From: Branchiostoma floridae
Lineage: Eukaryota; Chordata; Leptocardii; Amphioxiformes; Branchiostomatidae
Direction of reading: 5' to 3'
Assembly (NCBI RefSeq): GCF_000003815.2
Contig: NC_049981.1
Location: 30,092,773 to 30,156,772, forward strand
Length of the DNA stretch: 64,000 nucleotides
Shown one piece after another: positions 58,801-60,217 of the stretch (positions are counted from its first letter, which is position 1; each line of letters opens with the position of its first letter). Under the pieces are notes generated by a model. That model did no database searches and was not told where the DNA came from. It was given only the letters and a program-made list of their open reading frames with translations. The translations under genes and the position numbers were made by a program.

Positions 58801-60063
58801 GTATGCTGTGTTTGACTTGTACACCTGTGCAAATACAACACATTGAAATTTACAGATTATTATCCTGTTGAGTTGGATTTTTCAGAGAAAAAAGGTAAAG
58901 TTTTAAGGTTAGTAAATGATAATTAGTCCACCTCACCAGGTAAACTTTGTCTAACAATACCTGAGATAAAGGTAGGGATTCACCTGTTTTTATATATTTT
59001 GGCTTAATTGATCCAACTAATACAACTTAAAAGTTCATTGAATTTAAAAGAAAAAGAATTATGCAGGACAGGTTCTTGCTGAGGTTGGTCGAGTGACTGG
59101 AAGCACAACATGTTCTTTCCTAGGCCTTACCAACCGGGTTAGATGCTAGAATCAGATTACCACTGCTCCATTGTTTCGCCGATAAGCATTGTGATCTATC
59201 TCCAGCCCTCCCCCTGACTTCCCCAGGTCAATATGACTCTGTGGGAACAAATTGGACATGTCTATTATCTGTAAAAGGTTGGACATTGATAATTCAACTA
59301 AGCATGCTATTTCAGGCATCGATTTTGCATCCTTTACAATCCATCGGAAAATTTTGTCTCTCGGATCAATGAGTGAGTTAGATTGATTTTGATCACTGTA
59401 TTTGTGGGTATGAACAACAGTTTTATGTGTGAATATTGGTTCGATACTATAATGATTTATTTGGATGCTTACATGTAACTCTGCCTCATATGTCAGTATC
59501 TAAGATTCGGTACCTTCTTCAACTTATGTTAGATTTTTCTACATTGCTTGTGCAGAAAGAAACAATATTGCTAACGTAACGGTAGTTAACCCTTATCCAC
59601 TTGGTAACCTATATCCGTTGTTTTAAAAAATGAGATATTGAGGGATATCTAATGGACGGACTTTGGTTTCAAATTGGAATATTTTCATAGCACTCCAGTA
59701 TGAAACACTCGTCTGTCGACTTGATATCCCTAAATATTACTATTTTATATACAACGAATAAAGGTTACCCCGCGGATAAAGGTGAACTAGCGTTACAGAC
59801 TACAGACTACACTACATATACATTGAACATGCATCTACATGATCATTTTGAAACAACTCAATCTTCTGGTATATCAATGGTATGTCAATGTGTACCAATA
59901 TTTTCTGTTCCATGAATCCTCTCAAAACTTGAATAATTCAAGGTCTTCTTCTTGTTTCCAGGGCCTGATCAGCACCATTGAGGAAATAGATCGGGAGGAG
60001 GCAGCACAGTATGACATCACCGTCATCTCTACTGATGGTGGGATAGAAACAGACTCTGCTACG
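22786..60063 (+). CDS. CDH23: Cadherin-23 orthologue, 5' part, 21 exons (partial at 3' end)
   Basis: Calcium-dependent adhesion protein of the cadherin superfamily. Vertebrate CDH23 is a giant single-pass membrane cadherin whose tip binds protocadherin-15 in hair-cell tip links. Coding segments: 22786-22867, 23307-23378, 24194-24336, 24837-24893, 25475-25564, 27382-27471, 32819-32944, 33305-33383, 36373-36488, 40381-40569, 42240-42389, 42772-42930, 44093-44151, 44658-44901, 49936-50166, 50622-50694, 51059-51234, 51422-51475, 52022-52129, 52897-53628, 59962-60063. All have AG/GT borders and matching phases, giving about 1,044 codons. Inter-repeat calcium motifs appear in order: DVNDNPP (residue ~129), DVQDSDP (~197), DVNDETP (~310), NENDHRP (~420), DLNDNRP (~521), DQNDNGP (~630), DVNDNSP (~737), DVNDVSP (~843), NENDEPP (~947). 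CDH23-specific strings include NPPFFT near the N-terminus, LTIIA.DGG, RENE.S, ATDEDSPP and QYGRLGLRE. The middle of EC2 and everything downstream of EC13 are missing from the window. Orthology rests on remembered vertebrate CDH23; other large cadherins fit worse. Confidence 0.88.
23307..23378 (+). CDS. CDH23: CDH23 exon 2: start of EC1
   Basis: Acceptor ctctccccctgtag, donor GAGAG|gtaagc, phase 1 in and phase 1 out. It encodes NNPPFFTM, then TLPEDTPRG. In vertebrate CDH23 the corresponding start of mature EC1 is N..PFFT and the A-B strand region ends EDTPVG; this segment forms the unusual calcium site and handshake face that meets protocadherin-15. The tandem Asn and the PFF motif sit directly after the predicted signal peptide. 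Confidence 0.88.
23395..23551. mobile_element. Palindromic MITE family A, copy 2 (CDH23 intron 2)
   Basis: Begins a few bases after the exon 2 donor: atatatccgttgtatttaaa ... atattgcaatattttcaata ... aacggatataggttaccccg ... ggtgaattagcgtta. The left end is shortened. Confidence 0.8.
24001..24090 (+). repeat. Dispersed repeat family E, copy 2
   Basis: ttgaacagcataactcgaga ... ggatacttggcatgttggta; intron 2 of CDH23. Confidence 0.5.
24194..24336 (+). CDS. CDH23: CDH23 exon 3: EC1 core
   Basis: Acceptor ttattttccag, donor AGAGAG|gtacgt; the entry completes a Gly codon and the exit is phase 0. It encodes 47 complete codons with the cadherin signatures AVDPEG, then YFLVDPVTGIVELYREFDRE. The VDP.TG..L...DRE pattern is the standard EC calcium-binding and strand-D/E region. 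The LVFGVSGE-like stretch of vertebrate CDH23 EC1 is represented here by LYGVEGE. Confidence 0.93.
24366..24527. mobile_element. Palindromic MITE family A, copy 3 (intron 3)
   Basis: ttaacttttatccgcgaggt ... ggtttcaaattgcaacatat ... tgaaaccaccgtctgtcgac ... ttgatatccctaaatacct; the right end is truncated. Confidence 0.8.
24837..24893 (+). CDS. CDH23: CDH23 exon 4: EC1 F strand
   Basis: A 19-codon phase-0/phase-0 exon with acceptor ctgtttcag and donor AATAAG|gtaacc. It encodes DEYTVKFSVIDDAP, matching the vertebrate EFTVEFSVSD segment of EC1. It is short, but both neighbours are in phase and its order within EC1 is exact. Confidence 0.88.
24918..25060. repeat. Copy of the 'caggtccagg' repeat (intron 4)
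   Basis: Shares gaggatcaggtccaggtc, ctgaacct and caaaacaatggtccatttc with 3050-3180. Confidence 0.65.
25130..25229. other. Assembly gap in CDH23 intron 4 (100 N)
   Basis: 100 N between exons 4 and 5. The protein joins smoothly across it, so no exon appears lost. Confidence 0.99.
25475..25564 (+). CDS. CDH23: CDH23 exon 5: EC1-EC2 linker
   Basis: Thirty codons, phase 0/0, acceptor ctgtttgtag and donor CCAGAG|gtatgt. It encodes ATIYITDVNDNPPTF, a canonical DXNDNXP calcium linker between EC1 and EC2, then Y..KIPE, the first strand of EC2. An assembly gap (25130-25229) lies in the intron upstream. Confidence 0.94.
25620..26045. repeat. 43-bp minisatellite in CDH23 intron 5
   Basis: Unit ggtgttcagcaccaaggaca + ggcatggttggctgtgtgtg + aat; the central four units are almost identical and the outer ones degenerate. 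Forward and reverse open frames here are repeat artefacts. Confidence 0.95.
26088..26306. mobile_element. Palindromic MITE family A, copy 4 (intron 5)
   Basis: Full-length: aacactagttcacctatatc ... tgaaattgtgatattttgaa ... aatttgaaaccaccgtccat ... ggttaccccgcagataaaga ... cttagcgttac. Confidence 0.88.
26742..27104. mobile_element. 'gggtgcaccc' hAT-like MITE, copy 1 (intron 5)
   Basis: Ends ccaggtgtcaaaatactggg and aatttcgagccctg; interior with many gggtgcaccc/gggtgcac blocks. An inverted copy lies at 60218-60571; relatives at 37560-37989 and 47367-47708 share the cagggctcgaaat end. Confidence 0.8.
27382..27471 (+). CDS. CDH23: CDH23 exon 6: first half of EC2
   Basis: Thirty codons, phase 0/0, acceptor catcttcacag and donor GATCCT|gtaagt. 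It encodes DLPVGSTVFTVQARDPDKG, then GTNTFFFDP. The E.LPVG and ARDPDKG motifs are strands A-C of EC2. The protein stops before the usual F.ID..TG...LD.E stretch, which should come from another exon that was not found between here and 32819. Confidence 0.93.
27618..27839 (+). mobile_element. SINE family 1, cut by gap (intron 6)
   Basis: tagccaccttacagttgagc (A-box region), taatcctgggtccaatctta (B-box region), tggttggggctgactgtttt, gaggtgcctcgagcacg, tgtaccctgctac. Confidence 0.75.
27840..27939. other. Assembly gap in CDH23 intron 6 (100 N)
   Basis: 100 N located between exons 6 and 7, exactly where an exon for the middle of EC2 is expected but not found. A SINE is cut off by its left edge. 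Confidence 0.99.
28158..28177. repeat. Poly-C run
   Basis: An uninterrupted C run of about 18 bases in intron 6, between gtct and aagta. Confidence 0.9.
28632..28745 (+). repeat. Dispersed repeat family E, copy 3 (intron 6)
   Basis: gtttgttgccagcataactc ... gatggatccttatgaaattt ... ggtatctgggcaag, preceded by a short TG run. Confidence 0.6.
28880..29440. repeat. Dispersed repeat shared with intron 18
   Basis: ctgtctggggaactgtactt ... gatgttacttaatgagcaaa ... gggaccaatcagtgccctcg ... tatctggatggtacccatgc. The reverse complement of much of this occurs at 51590-51950, and its end also near 43480-43600. The 179-codon frame across it is not a gene. Confidence 0.65.
29990..30680. repeat. Tandem duplication, ~372-bp unit, two copies (intron 6)
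   Basis: cataattgaacatacatata ... ctgcactatttgagtgatca ... ggctggacactaccccaatc ... tgtcatgtggcattggc occurs at 30108-30270 and 30480-30640. Confidence 0.9.
30834..31345. repeat. Tandem repeat, ~185-bp unit, three copies (intron 6)
   Basis: Unit: gttgataatttgatcagaac ... gctgcttcgctgcttaggga ... tttactcaatgtgtctttt ... gaattacagaaagtagaaag; copies start near 30834, 31017 and 31204. Confidence 0.93.
31590..31870. repeat. Degenerate 'tctcaagatgtttc' repeat (intron 6)
   Basis: About a dozen imperfect units of ctcaagat/cttgagat with spacers. The 76-codon frame (Phe/Leu/Lys-rich) is an artefact. Confidence 0.75.
31985..32155. mobile_element. Degenerate MITE family B relative
   Basis: tgtacgttcgcggcc ... 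aggccaccttgaaaaccgca ... aaccaccgcaaacatttttg ... ttacagta resembles the family B hairpin at 57710-57917. Confidence 0.5.
32160..32255 (+). repeat. Repeat family C, copy (intron 6)
   Basis: ctgtatctgtatctatatag, ccggtataactgccctt, gcaggtacgcggcgcggcag, agatggttatatt. Confidence 0.75.
32819..32944 (+). CDS. CDH23: CDH23 exon 7: end of EC2, start of EC3
   Basis: Forty-two codons, phase 0/0, acceptor tttccttcag and donor GAAGTT|gtgagt. It begins DGGNPWLSTSTNLVIQVK, the last strands of EC2, followed by linker DVQDSDPVF. The unusual DVQD.DP linker, in place of DXNDNXP, also occurs at this position in vertebrate CDH23, which supports orthology. It ends in LPYDATVRED, the A strand of EC3. Confidence 0.94.
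33050..33200 (+). repeat. Repeat family C fragment joined to a 'gtatcagtgccca' block (intron 7)
   Basis: tatctgtatctatatacaac and ggtatacaccagctttacag, then a short stretch resembling the caggtccagg repeat (ggtccagaaagaagag ... cagtgaaccgggttaaggac). Confidence 0.5.
33305..33383 (+). CDS. CDH23: CDH23 exon 8: EC3 first half
   Basis: Phase 0 in, phase 1 out. Acceptor tatgtcttcttcag, donor TCACAG|gtaagt. It encodes GHVIVRISAMDQDSG followed by IQYSIVTG, strands B-C of EC3 with the DQDSG calcium loop. The split Gly codon is completed by exon 9. Confidence 0.92.
33905..34725. repeat. Tandem repeat, ~275-bp unit, three copies (intron 8)
   Basis: Unit: agtacacttaattctaaaac ... taggtcaaagctgtaaattt ... 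tgatgcttgaatgaatctat ... ctctgatacagtgtaatcta ... gacaatcaagtatt; copies start near 33910, 34188 and 34458. Confidence 0.93.
34839..35104. mobile_element. TIR element with 'ttggttcacgga' ends, short variant (intron 8)
   Basis: Left acaccaatttaatttgctgg then ttcacggatt; right aatctgtgaaccaactaatt then aaattggtgtggcc. The interior differs from the copies at 40589 and 53729 and includes a block shared with 43990-44045 (catattcaagttttcctccc). Confidence 0.8.
35105..35894. other. Intron 8 stretch, nothing recognised
   Basis: AT-rich, with no repeat shared with the window and no cadherin-like exon. Confidence 0.5.
35895..36330. mobile_element. Palindromic MITE family A, copy 5, carrying a nested insertion
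   Basis: aatgctaattcacctttatc ... attgcagtttgaaaccaccg ... acaacagata is interrupted at 36087-36284 and resumes gataaagatgaactagcgtt. It lies just upstream of exon 9. Confidence 0.88.
36087..36284. mobile_element. MITE family B, copy 1, nested in family A
   Basis: A 198-bp hairpin-rich element beginning ctgtaaatgtataaac and ending gcatttacag, flanked by TA on each side, as in Tc1/mariner-type insertions. The interior has ttcgcggt/accgcgaa blocks. It matches 57710-57917. Confidence 0.88.
36373..36488 (+). CDS. CDH23: CDH23 exon 9: EC3 second half
   Basis: Two bases complete the Gly codon of exon 8; phase 0 out. Acceptor ttttaaaacag, donor GTACAG|gtactt. It encodes NVDNVFDLDDLTGELRV, then VIDREAEGFNQGPLTITVQ. 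The LDDLTG.L and IDRE motifs mark strands D-F. The extended tail after IDRE resembles the long EC3 loop of vertebrate CDH23. Confidence 0.92.
36556..36928. mobile_element. TIR element 'aaggccacactgacttaatt' (intron 9)
   Basis: Left aaggccacactgacttaatt, right aattaagtcagtgtggcctt, with an inner inverted block (ttatggatgacatt / gatgtcatccatacaatt). About 370 bp, no coding capacity. Confidence 0.85.
37000..37440 (-). mobile_element. Penelope-like element: GIY-YIG endonuclease remnant (intron 9)
   Basis: The reverse strand encodes AVTDHVARKKCVMDWEG in one frame and, after a frameshift, RWIKEAVWIRKS, MMNRDKGWYKLSHVWDSVLA. The order S.V..H....H...W ... R...EA..I.......N.D.G.Y.LS..WD is that of the C-terminal GIY-YIG region of Penelope-like retroelements. 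Stops and frameshifts show decay. The 3' tail gaggaagatgtctgacagac + atcgaaacgtcagc recurs near 25230. Confidence 0.7.
37560..37989. mobile_element. 'gggtgcaccc' hAT-like MITE, copy 2 (intron 9)
   Basis: cagggctcgaaatttattat ... ttaggtgcactggtgcaccc ... tgcacccagtattttgagcc ctg. The flanks atggtcat and atggtggt are a plausible 8-bp duplication with two mismatches. Confidence 0.8.
37990..38930. other. Intron 9 stretch, nothing recognised
   Basis: No shared repeats or coding blocks seen. Confidence 0.45.
38932..39335. mobile_element. Probable MITE with 'catatttcctcaaataaagt' end (intron 9)
   Basis: Left: accatatttcctcaaataaa, gtatgcacccaaattaaaat, gcgcacccctgatttggg. The right part has aaattggcaccctcatattc. 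The reciprocal ends suggest a decayed TIR element. Confidence 0.4.
39655..39760. mobile_element. Right end of a 'gtcagcgtggcc' TIR element (intron 9)
   Basis: aaaattgatgcatgcaggga then tgtaatccatgtaatcaagt cagcgtggcc resembles 36880-36928 and 16425-16462. Confidence 0.55.
40150..40287 (+). mobile_element. LINE-like 3' tail ending (AAAT)n (intron 9)
   Basis: cccactcattgtctggggtg ... gggcagccctggctgtgcgt ... aaccaataaataaataaata. A simple tetranucleotide tail is typical of CR1/L2-like 3' ends. Confidence 0.45.
40381..40569 (+). CDS. CDH23: CDH23 exon 10: EC3-EC4 linker and EC4 start
   Basis: Sixty-three codons, phase 0/0, acceptor catccttttcag, donor GATGAG|gtatgg. It contains TTFDIAIIDVNDETPTF (linker DVNDETP, with Glu replacing the usual Asn), then QSEYSITVSES and ALPLTLQVNDPDE. 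Vertebrate EC4 has the same SSEYSV and ALPL..QV order, a CDH23-specific match. Confidence 0.94.
40589..40945 (+). mobile_element. TIR element 'accaatttaatttcttggtt', copy 1 (intron 10)
   Basis: Ends accaatttaatttcttggtt + cacggatt and aatccgtgaaccaaaaaatt + aaattggt. Interior landmarks: ggagcgagagggcgaaataa, taagggctaatccaaaacat, cattaatggtgaaaatttgc. The 53729-54095 copy has these in inverted order, so the two are in opposite orientation. Confidence 0.9.
41495..41650. repeat. Dispersed repeat (partner 43383-43680)
   Basis: cagaaaacattgaaacaatg ... tgctgaagtgctttccttac ... cagtccacagtgctgaatct. The 43383 copy carries a ~145-bp insertion between ggaaggc and agcttaata. Confidence 0.75.
41699..41889 (+). 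mobile_element. SINE family 2 (intron 10)
   Basis: tgtggcataacaggtagagt (A-box region), cctgggttagatgctctccc (weak B box), cccctgacgttgcactcttc, aatgagtacctgactttagt, cggggaggtaaa, gcagtgccacattgtccttg. Confidence 0.8.
42240..42389 (+). CDS. CDH23: CDH23 exon 11: EC4 core
   Basis: Fifty codons, phase 0/0, acceptor tgtacttgcag, donor CTGGAG|gtaata. It encodes MLHLVGLTAPQFLVSPSS and LRVNKPLDYE. The LVG....F..SP.S pattern followed by PLDYE is the EC4 signature of CDH23. The donor edge of this exon is tandemly copied twice just downstream, described separately. Read-through into the intron reaches a stop (TGA) within four codons. Confidence 0.93.
42376..42485 (+). repeat. Three tandem copies of the exon 11 donor edge
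   Basis: The string CAGATGCACCTACTGGAG|gtaata at the real exon end recurs at about 42416 (ending GGAG|gtaaag, donor at 42434) and about 42460 (ending GGAT|gtaatg, donor at 42478), with a shared spacer rich in aggtca. The period is about 44 bp. Only the first is joined to open coding sequence. Confidence 0.85.
42772..42930 (+). CDS. CDH23: CDH23 exon 12: EC4-EC5 linker
   Basis: Fifty-three codons, phase 0/0, acceptor ccttctttcttgcag, donor GTATCA|gtaagt. It encodes IFANETNGE, then TITITLINENDHRPTF and the EC5 first strand SLSVEENIPIGTSLL. The LINEND.RP.F linker (NEND in place of DVND) is shared with vertebrate CDH23 at the same position. Confidence 0.95.
43383..43700. repeat. Dispersed repeat with insertion (intron 12)
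   Basis: Second copy of the 41495 repeat. The insertion at about 43456-43600 contains two tandem catacactatatacagt units and ends tatctggatggtaccctggc. It is followed by (AATG)n/(AATA)n. Confidence 0.75.
43779..43867. repeat. Near-perfect hairpin (intron 12)
   Basis: caaataatagttactcaagc + aactggatatgatt pairs with aatcaaatccagttgcttga + gtaactattatttg. Confidence 0.93.
44093..44151 (+). CDS. CDH23: CDH23 exon 13: EC5 B-C strands
   Basis: A 59-bp exon, phase 0 in and phase 2 out. Acceptor cttccttctctgcag, donor GATGA|gtaagt. It encodes ASDRDIGEFGDVTYFINDD plus two bases of a Glu codon. It matches the vertebrate ATDND.GTFGEVSYFFSDD stretch, and exon 14 supplies the missing base and continues FRID. 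Confidence 0.92.
44345..44540 (+). repeat. Repeat family C, copy (intron 13)
   Basis: tatctatatagccggaatga, ccgcccttctgcgtaacaca, gcagctggttatattacact, gaactgcctgtcac; it ends with aaattccactatacaatact. It lies immediately before the decoy copy of exon 14. Confidence 0.8.
44575..44614 (+). pseudogene. Decayed duplicate of exon 14 acceptor edge
   Basis: The sequence ctcagtgccag|GTTTAGGATAGACAGCACA and the 20 or so bases after it copy the acceptor and first 12-13 codons of exon 14 (FRID..T..IYT) at 83 bp upstream. It keeps an acceptor-like CAG but has no donor and drifts after ACAAACTAAAG. It is probably non-functional. Confidence 0.75.
44658..44901 (+). CDS. CDH23: CDH23 exon 14: EC5 end and EC6 start
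   Basis: One base finishes Glu, then 81 codons, phase 0 out. Acceptor attcttcccagtcccag, donor GTCAGG|gtaagg. It encodes FRIDGNTGVIYTLDQLDYE, then FSLTIIAQDGG, linker DLNDNRPIF and YVGTVRENEASQTPILRVR. The order LTIIA.DGG ... YVG..RENE.S matches vertebrate EC5-EC6 almost motif for motif. A decayed copy of its acceptor edge lies 83 bp upstream. Confidence 0.95.
45024..45465. repeat. 59-bp minisatellite in intron 14
   Basis: Unit cttgagaagttgggatcaga + taaacaagattgtcatgaca + gatatatgttcacctatgc; about seven units. Confidence 0.94.
45560..45850 (-). mobile_element. SINE family 2, degenerate reverse copy (intron 14)
   Basis: The reverse strand shows caaatggcacggtggatttg, gtgtcaacccagaacctaga, ggtacccagagtttgaatcc and ttggagaaggcactttaaat. 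Confidence 0.55.
46490..46645. mobile_element. 'cctgggacagaaattt' repeat, copy 1 (intron 14)
   Basis: cctgggacagaaatttgctt ... aacatgggctcctaaacaat ... gagtgggacagaaa ... ggagacagccctgg. Copies: 56567-57050 (split by a SINE) and 61706-61922. Confidence 0.8.
47034..47200. repeat. Dispersed repeat (partner 54110-54185)
   Basis: agataggacaagcagt... and gtagggaaacaggaaacaca + acatttttttcctaggcc occur at both places. Confidence 0.7.
47367..47708. mobile_element. 'acctgcac' hAT-like MITE (intron 14)
   Basis: cagggctcaaaatacttttt ... acctgcactggtgcaggtaa ... gcaggcagtattttgagccc tg. It has the same ends as the gggtgcaccc elements but acctgcac interior blocks. Confidence 0.78.
47790..48590. repeat. 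Tandem repeat, ~130-160-bp unit, about five copies (intron 14)
   Basis: Unit: ttttaaatccatgatgtgtt ... ctagaggatgtgtacatgtt ... gaataggctagataatgact ... cacctaacactcc ... ctaaagattttttcttctca. Confidence 0.9.
48600..49285. other. Intron 14 stretch before the exon 15 array
   Basis: Contains ggagttgaaaatgg / tctccagatt repeats near 49015-49110 resembling the degenerate repeat at 31590-31870. No exon-like sequence until 49330. Confidence 0.45.
49330..49407 (+). pseudogene. Exon 15 fragment, copy 0 (most decayed)
   Basis: Corresponds to the middle of exon 15 (ITSG...NFTI.TE...GYIYTS) with substitutions and without the acceptor-proximal ATDEDSPP segment. It heads the tandem array. The following tract of about 40 bp is intron-like and pyrimidine-rich, leading to copy 1. 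Confidence 0.65.
49447..49563 (+). pseudogene. Exon 15 5'-half, tandem copy 1
   Basis: Acceptor cttctcccag followed by a near-identical copy of the first 39 codons of exon 15 (ATDEDSPPYN to GYIYTS). The homology ends abruptly before PLDYE and runs into a pyrimidine-rich intron end. No donor is visible. The frame meets a stop inside the next copy. Confidence 0.85.
49605..49721 (+). pseudogene. Exon 15 5'-half, tandem copy 2
   Basis: Second copy, 158 bp after copy 1, with acceptor ctcctctcag. It diverges to SKEEGHRYIYTS and reaches TAA shortly after the homology ends. No donor. Confidence 0.85.
49764..49880 (+). pseudogene. Exon 15 5'-half, tandem copy 3
   Basis: Third copy, 159 bp after copy 2 and 172 bp before the complete exon, with acceptor ccctctctcag. 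It encodes ATDEDSLPYN ... GYGYIYTS and then loses homology. A stop follows in the next unit. Confidence 0.85.
49936..50166 (+). CDS. CDH23: CDH23 exon 15: EC6 core (last of a tandem exon-fragment array)
   Basis: Seventy-seven codons, phase 0/0, acceptor ccttgtctcag, donor GTTGAG|gttagt. It begins ATDEDSPPYN, as in vertebrate EC6 (ATDEDSPPNN), and continues with GYGYIYTSAPLDYE, VTATDGGNHTLNST and VVIEVE. It is the only complete copy: three near-identical copies of its first 39 codons plus a partial one precede it, and a copy of its last codons with a donor follows at about 50260. Predicted N-glycosylation sites include NIT, NFT and NST. Confidence 0.93.
50255..50289 (+). pseudogene. Duplicate of exon 15 donor edge
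   Basis: The sequence ACCACACCAGTGGTGATTGA...GTTGAG|gtaagc repeats the last codons (TT.VVIEVE) and donor of exon 15 about 120 bp downstream. Its donor (GAG|gtaagc) is closer to consensus than the real one (GAG|gttagt). Confidence 0.75.
50622..50694 (+). CDS. CDH23: CDH23 exon 16: EC6-EC7 linker
   Basis: Phase 0 in, phase 1 out; acceptor gatgtttcctacag, donor CTGCAG|gtacaa. It encodes DQNDNGPVFNQQEYNVSV, then REDISAG with a split Gly codon. The linker DQNDNGP keeps the calcium-binding Asp/Asn positions (vertebrate DENDNPP). Confidence 0.93.
51059..51234 (+). CDS. CDH23: CDH23 exon 17: EC7 core
   Basis: Two bases complete Gly, then 58 codons, phase 0 out. Acceptor gtttgccccgtag, donor CTGGAA|gtaagg. 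It encodes VLRVFASDADMSEELGQD, then SVIYSMSGSSRFRINPRDGE, TTTTFLDHE and YVLE. The unusual insertion (S.E.GQ.S.IYS) and RFRIN.R.GE.TTT.LD.E are found in vertebrate EC7. Confidence 0.94.
51422..51475 (+). CDS. CDH23: CDH23 exon 18: EC7 F strand
   Basis: Eighteen codons, phase 0/0; acceptor gattttttttgtag, donor GTGTTT|gtaagt. It encodes IKAVDGGQGLDQRTATVF, matching vertebrate EC7 (VRAVDGGVGHNQKTG). The next exon resumes VNITVLDVNDNSP. This is the junction where repeats equivalent to vertebrate EC8-EC10 are absent. Confidence 0.88.
51590..51950. repeat. Dispersed repeat, reverse partner of 28880-29440 (intron 18)
   Basis: gcttctctgctattccggca ... gctgattggtccctacacat ... ttgctaattttattgacatc ... 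actacccggatggtacccag. It fills most of the 546-bp intron between exons 18 and 19, leaving no room for further EC repeats. Confidence 0.7.
52022..52129 (+). CDS. CDH23: CDH23 exon 19: linker into an EC11-like repeat
   Basis: Thirty-six codons, phase 0/0; acceptor tttttctcccacag, donor GTGCAG|gtaagg. It encodes VNITVLDVNDNSPVF, then PEYHTNILENITDMEIVVQ. The linker is canonical. Its first part resembles the end of vertebrate EC7 (ATVNITLLDIND); the following strand leads into exon 20, which resembles EC11. Confidence 0.93.
52191..52397. mobile_element. Palindromic MITE family A, copy 6 (intron 19)
   Basis: Degenerate: gaatggcaatattttcaaaa ... gttgcagtttgaaagccaac ... gatattcctaaaggcc ... gcagataaaggtgaacttgc. 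Confidence 0.8.
52897..53628 (+). CDS. CDH23: CDH23 exon 20: large exon, EC11- to EC13-like
   Basis: A 732-bp exon of 244 codons, phase 0/0, acceptor cacccctaacag, donor TCTACA|gtaagt. It contains VNATDEDS, FIINPQSGIIQRGVVPLDRE, VDAYNGGKPEMRSTVRV, linker DVNDVSPVF, then QYGRLGLRESAGVGTSAVLV, KFAIDESGLITTSAELDFE, SDRAPPYNTGYATVVI, linker NENDEPPEF and TSPDNLAAIEYLF. Vertebrate EC11-EC13 show the same order (LLMRG..PLDRE, EAYN, QYSRLGLRE, DQAPPFNQG, S.DNL..I.Y.F). It is three times longer than any sibling exon and visibly richer in G+C at third codon positions, which suggests intron loss. Confidence 0.96.
53729..54095 (-). mobile_element. TIR element 'accaatttaatttcttggtt', inverted copy (intron 20)
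   Basis: aggccacaccaatttgattt ... ctcagcaaattttcaccatt ... accccaaccattttacaatt ... cgccctctcgctccatattt ... aattaaattggtgtggcctt. Same element as 40589-40945 in the opposite orientation. Confidence 0.9.
54331..55420. mobile_element. ~1.09-kb TIR element with TA flanks (intron 20)
   Basis: Left ta|acggcactgaactttaatcc aac; right gttggattaaagttcagtgc cgt|ta, an inverted repeat of about 24 bp flanked by TA. Internal copies of ttaatccaac (54355, 55175) lie near both ends. No transposase was recognised in its short frames. Confidence 0.8.
55421..56290. other. Intron 20 stretch, little recognised
   Basis: The right end of a catggcc-type TIR element may lie near 55500-55545 (cgtcatccataaaaatttaa). 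Otherwise AT-rich, with a 90-codon frame (55992-56264) that matches nothing I know. Confidence 0.4.
56295..56513. mobile_element. Palindromic MITE family A, copy 7 (intron 20)
   Basis: taacgctggttcacctttat ... aaaatattacaaatttgaaa ... ggataaaagtgaactagcgt ta; both ends complete. Confidence 0.88.
56567..57050. mobile_element. 'cctgggacagaaattt' repeat, copy 2, split by a SINE (intron 20)
   Basis: Left part 56567-56710, right part 57005-57050 (aatgagtgggacagacagaa ... ggagacagccctgg). The break coincides with the SINE at 56715. Confidence 0.85.
56711..57004 (+). mobile_element. SINE family 2, full copy with A-rich tail
   Basis: gcgtggcgtaactgttagag (A box region), tgagctcgatcctcaccgtg (B box region), gccccgacgttgtgcctttg-like block, gggaaaggcactttacacga, atgggtacctgactttggtc, then a tail of aaaaaaaaagaaaaac. 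Flanked by aatgagttggg / aatgagtggg, a target duplication. Confidence 0.88.
57710..57917. mobile_element. MITE family B, copy 2 (intron 20)
   Basis: A 208-bp element, ta|ctgtaaatgcagaaatgttc ... aaaaccaccgcgaacatttt ... tacatttacag|ta, hairpin-rich with accgcgaa/ttcgcggt blocks. Confidence 0.9.
57920..59570. other. Intron 20 stretch, nothing recognised
   Basis: No EC-like exon and no repeat shared elsewhere in the window was noticed. Confidence 0.45.
59574..59796. mobile_element. Palindromic MITE family A, copy 8 (intron 20)
   Basis: aacgtaacggtagttaaccc ... tcgacttgatatccctaaat ... gcggataaaggtgaactagc gtta; it ends about 165 bp before exon 21. Confidence 0.85.
59962..60063 (+). CDS. CDH23: CDH23 exon 21: EC13 middle (last exon found)
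   Basis: Thirty-four codons, phase 0/0; acceptor cttgtttccag, donor GCTACG|gtgagc. It encodes GLISTIEEIDREEAAQYDI, then STDGGIETDSAT. It follows directly from RRFSINGST at the end of exon 20, forming F.I...TG.I.....DREE...Y...V...DGG. The remainder of EC13 must lie in an exon to the right of the window. The 3.9 kb after this exon contains no further cadherin motif. Confidence 0.92.
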
Positions 60064-60217
60064 GTGAGCATCATTGTTTTGACGGAAATTTGCCATATAC
60101 ACATAACTAATAGCTTTGGGAAGCTTTCAAGACGCACTATGTCCCTTTATCAACCCGGTATATCTCACCTTGGAGTTTCGTTGTCACGTGATGACTGATA
60201 AACATTGTCACGTTCAG

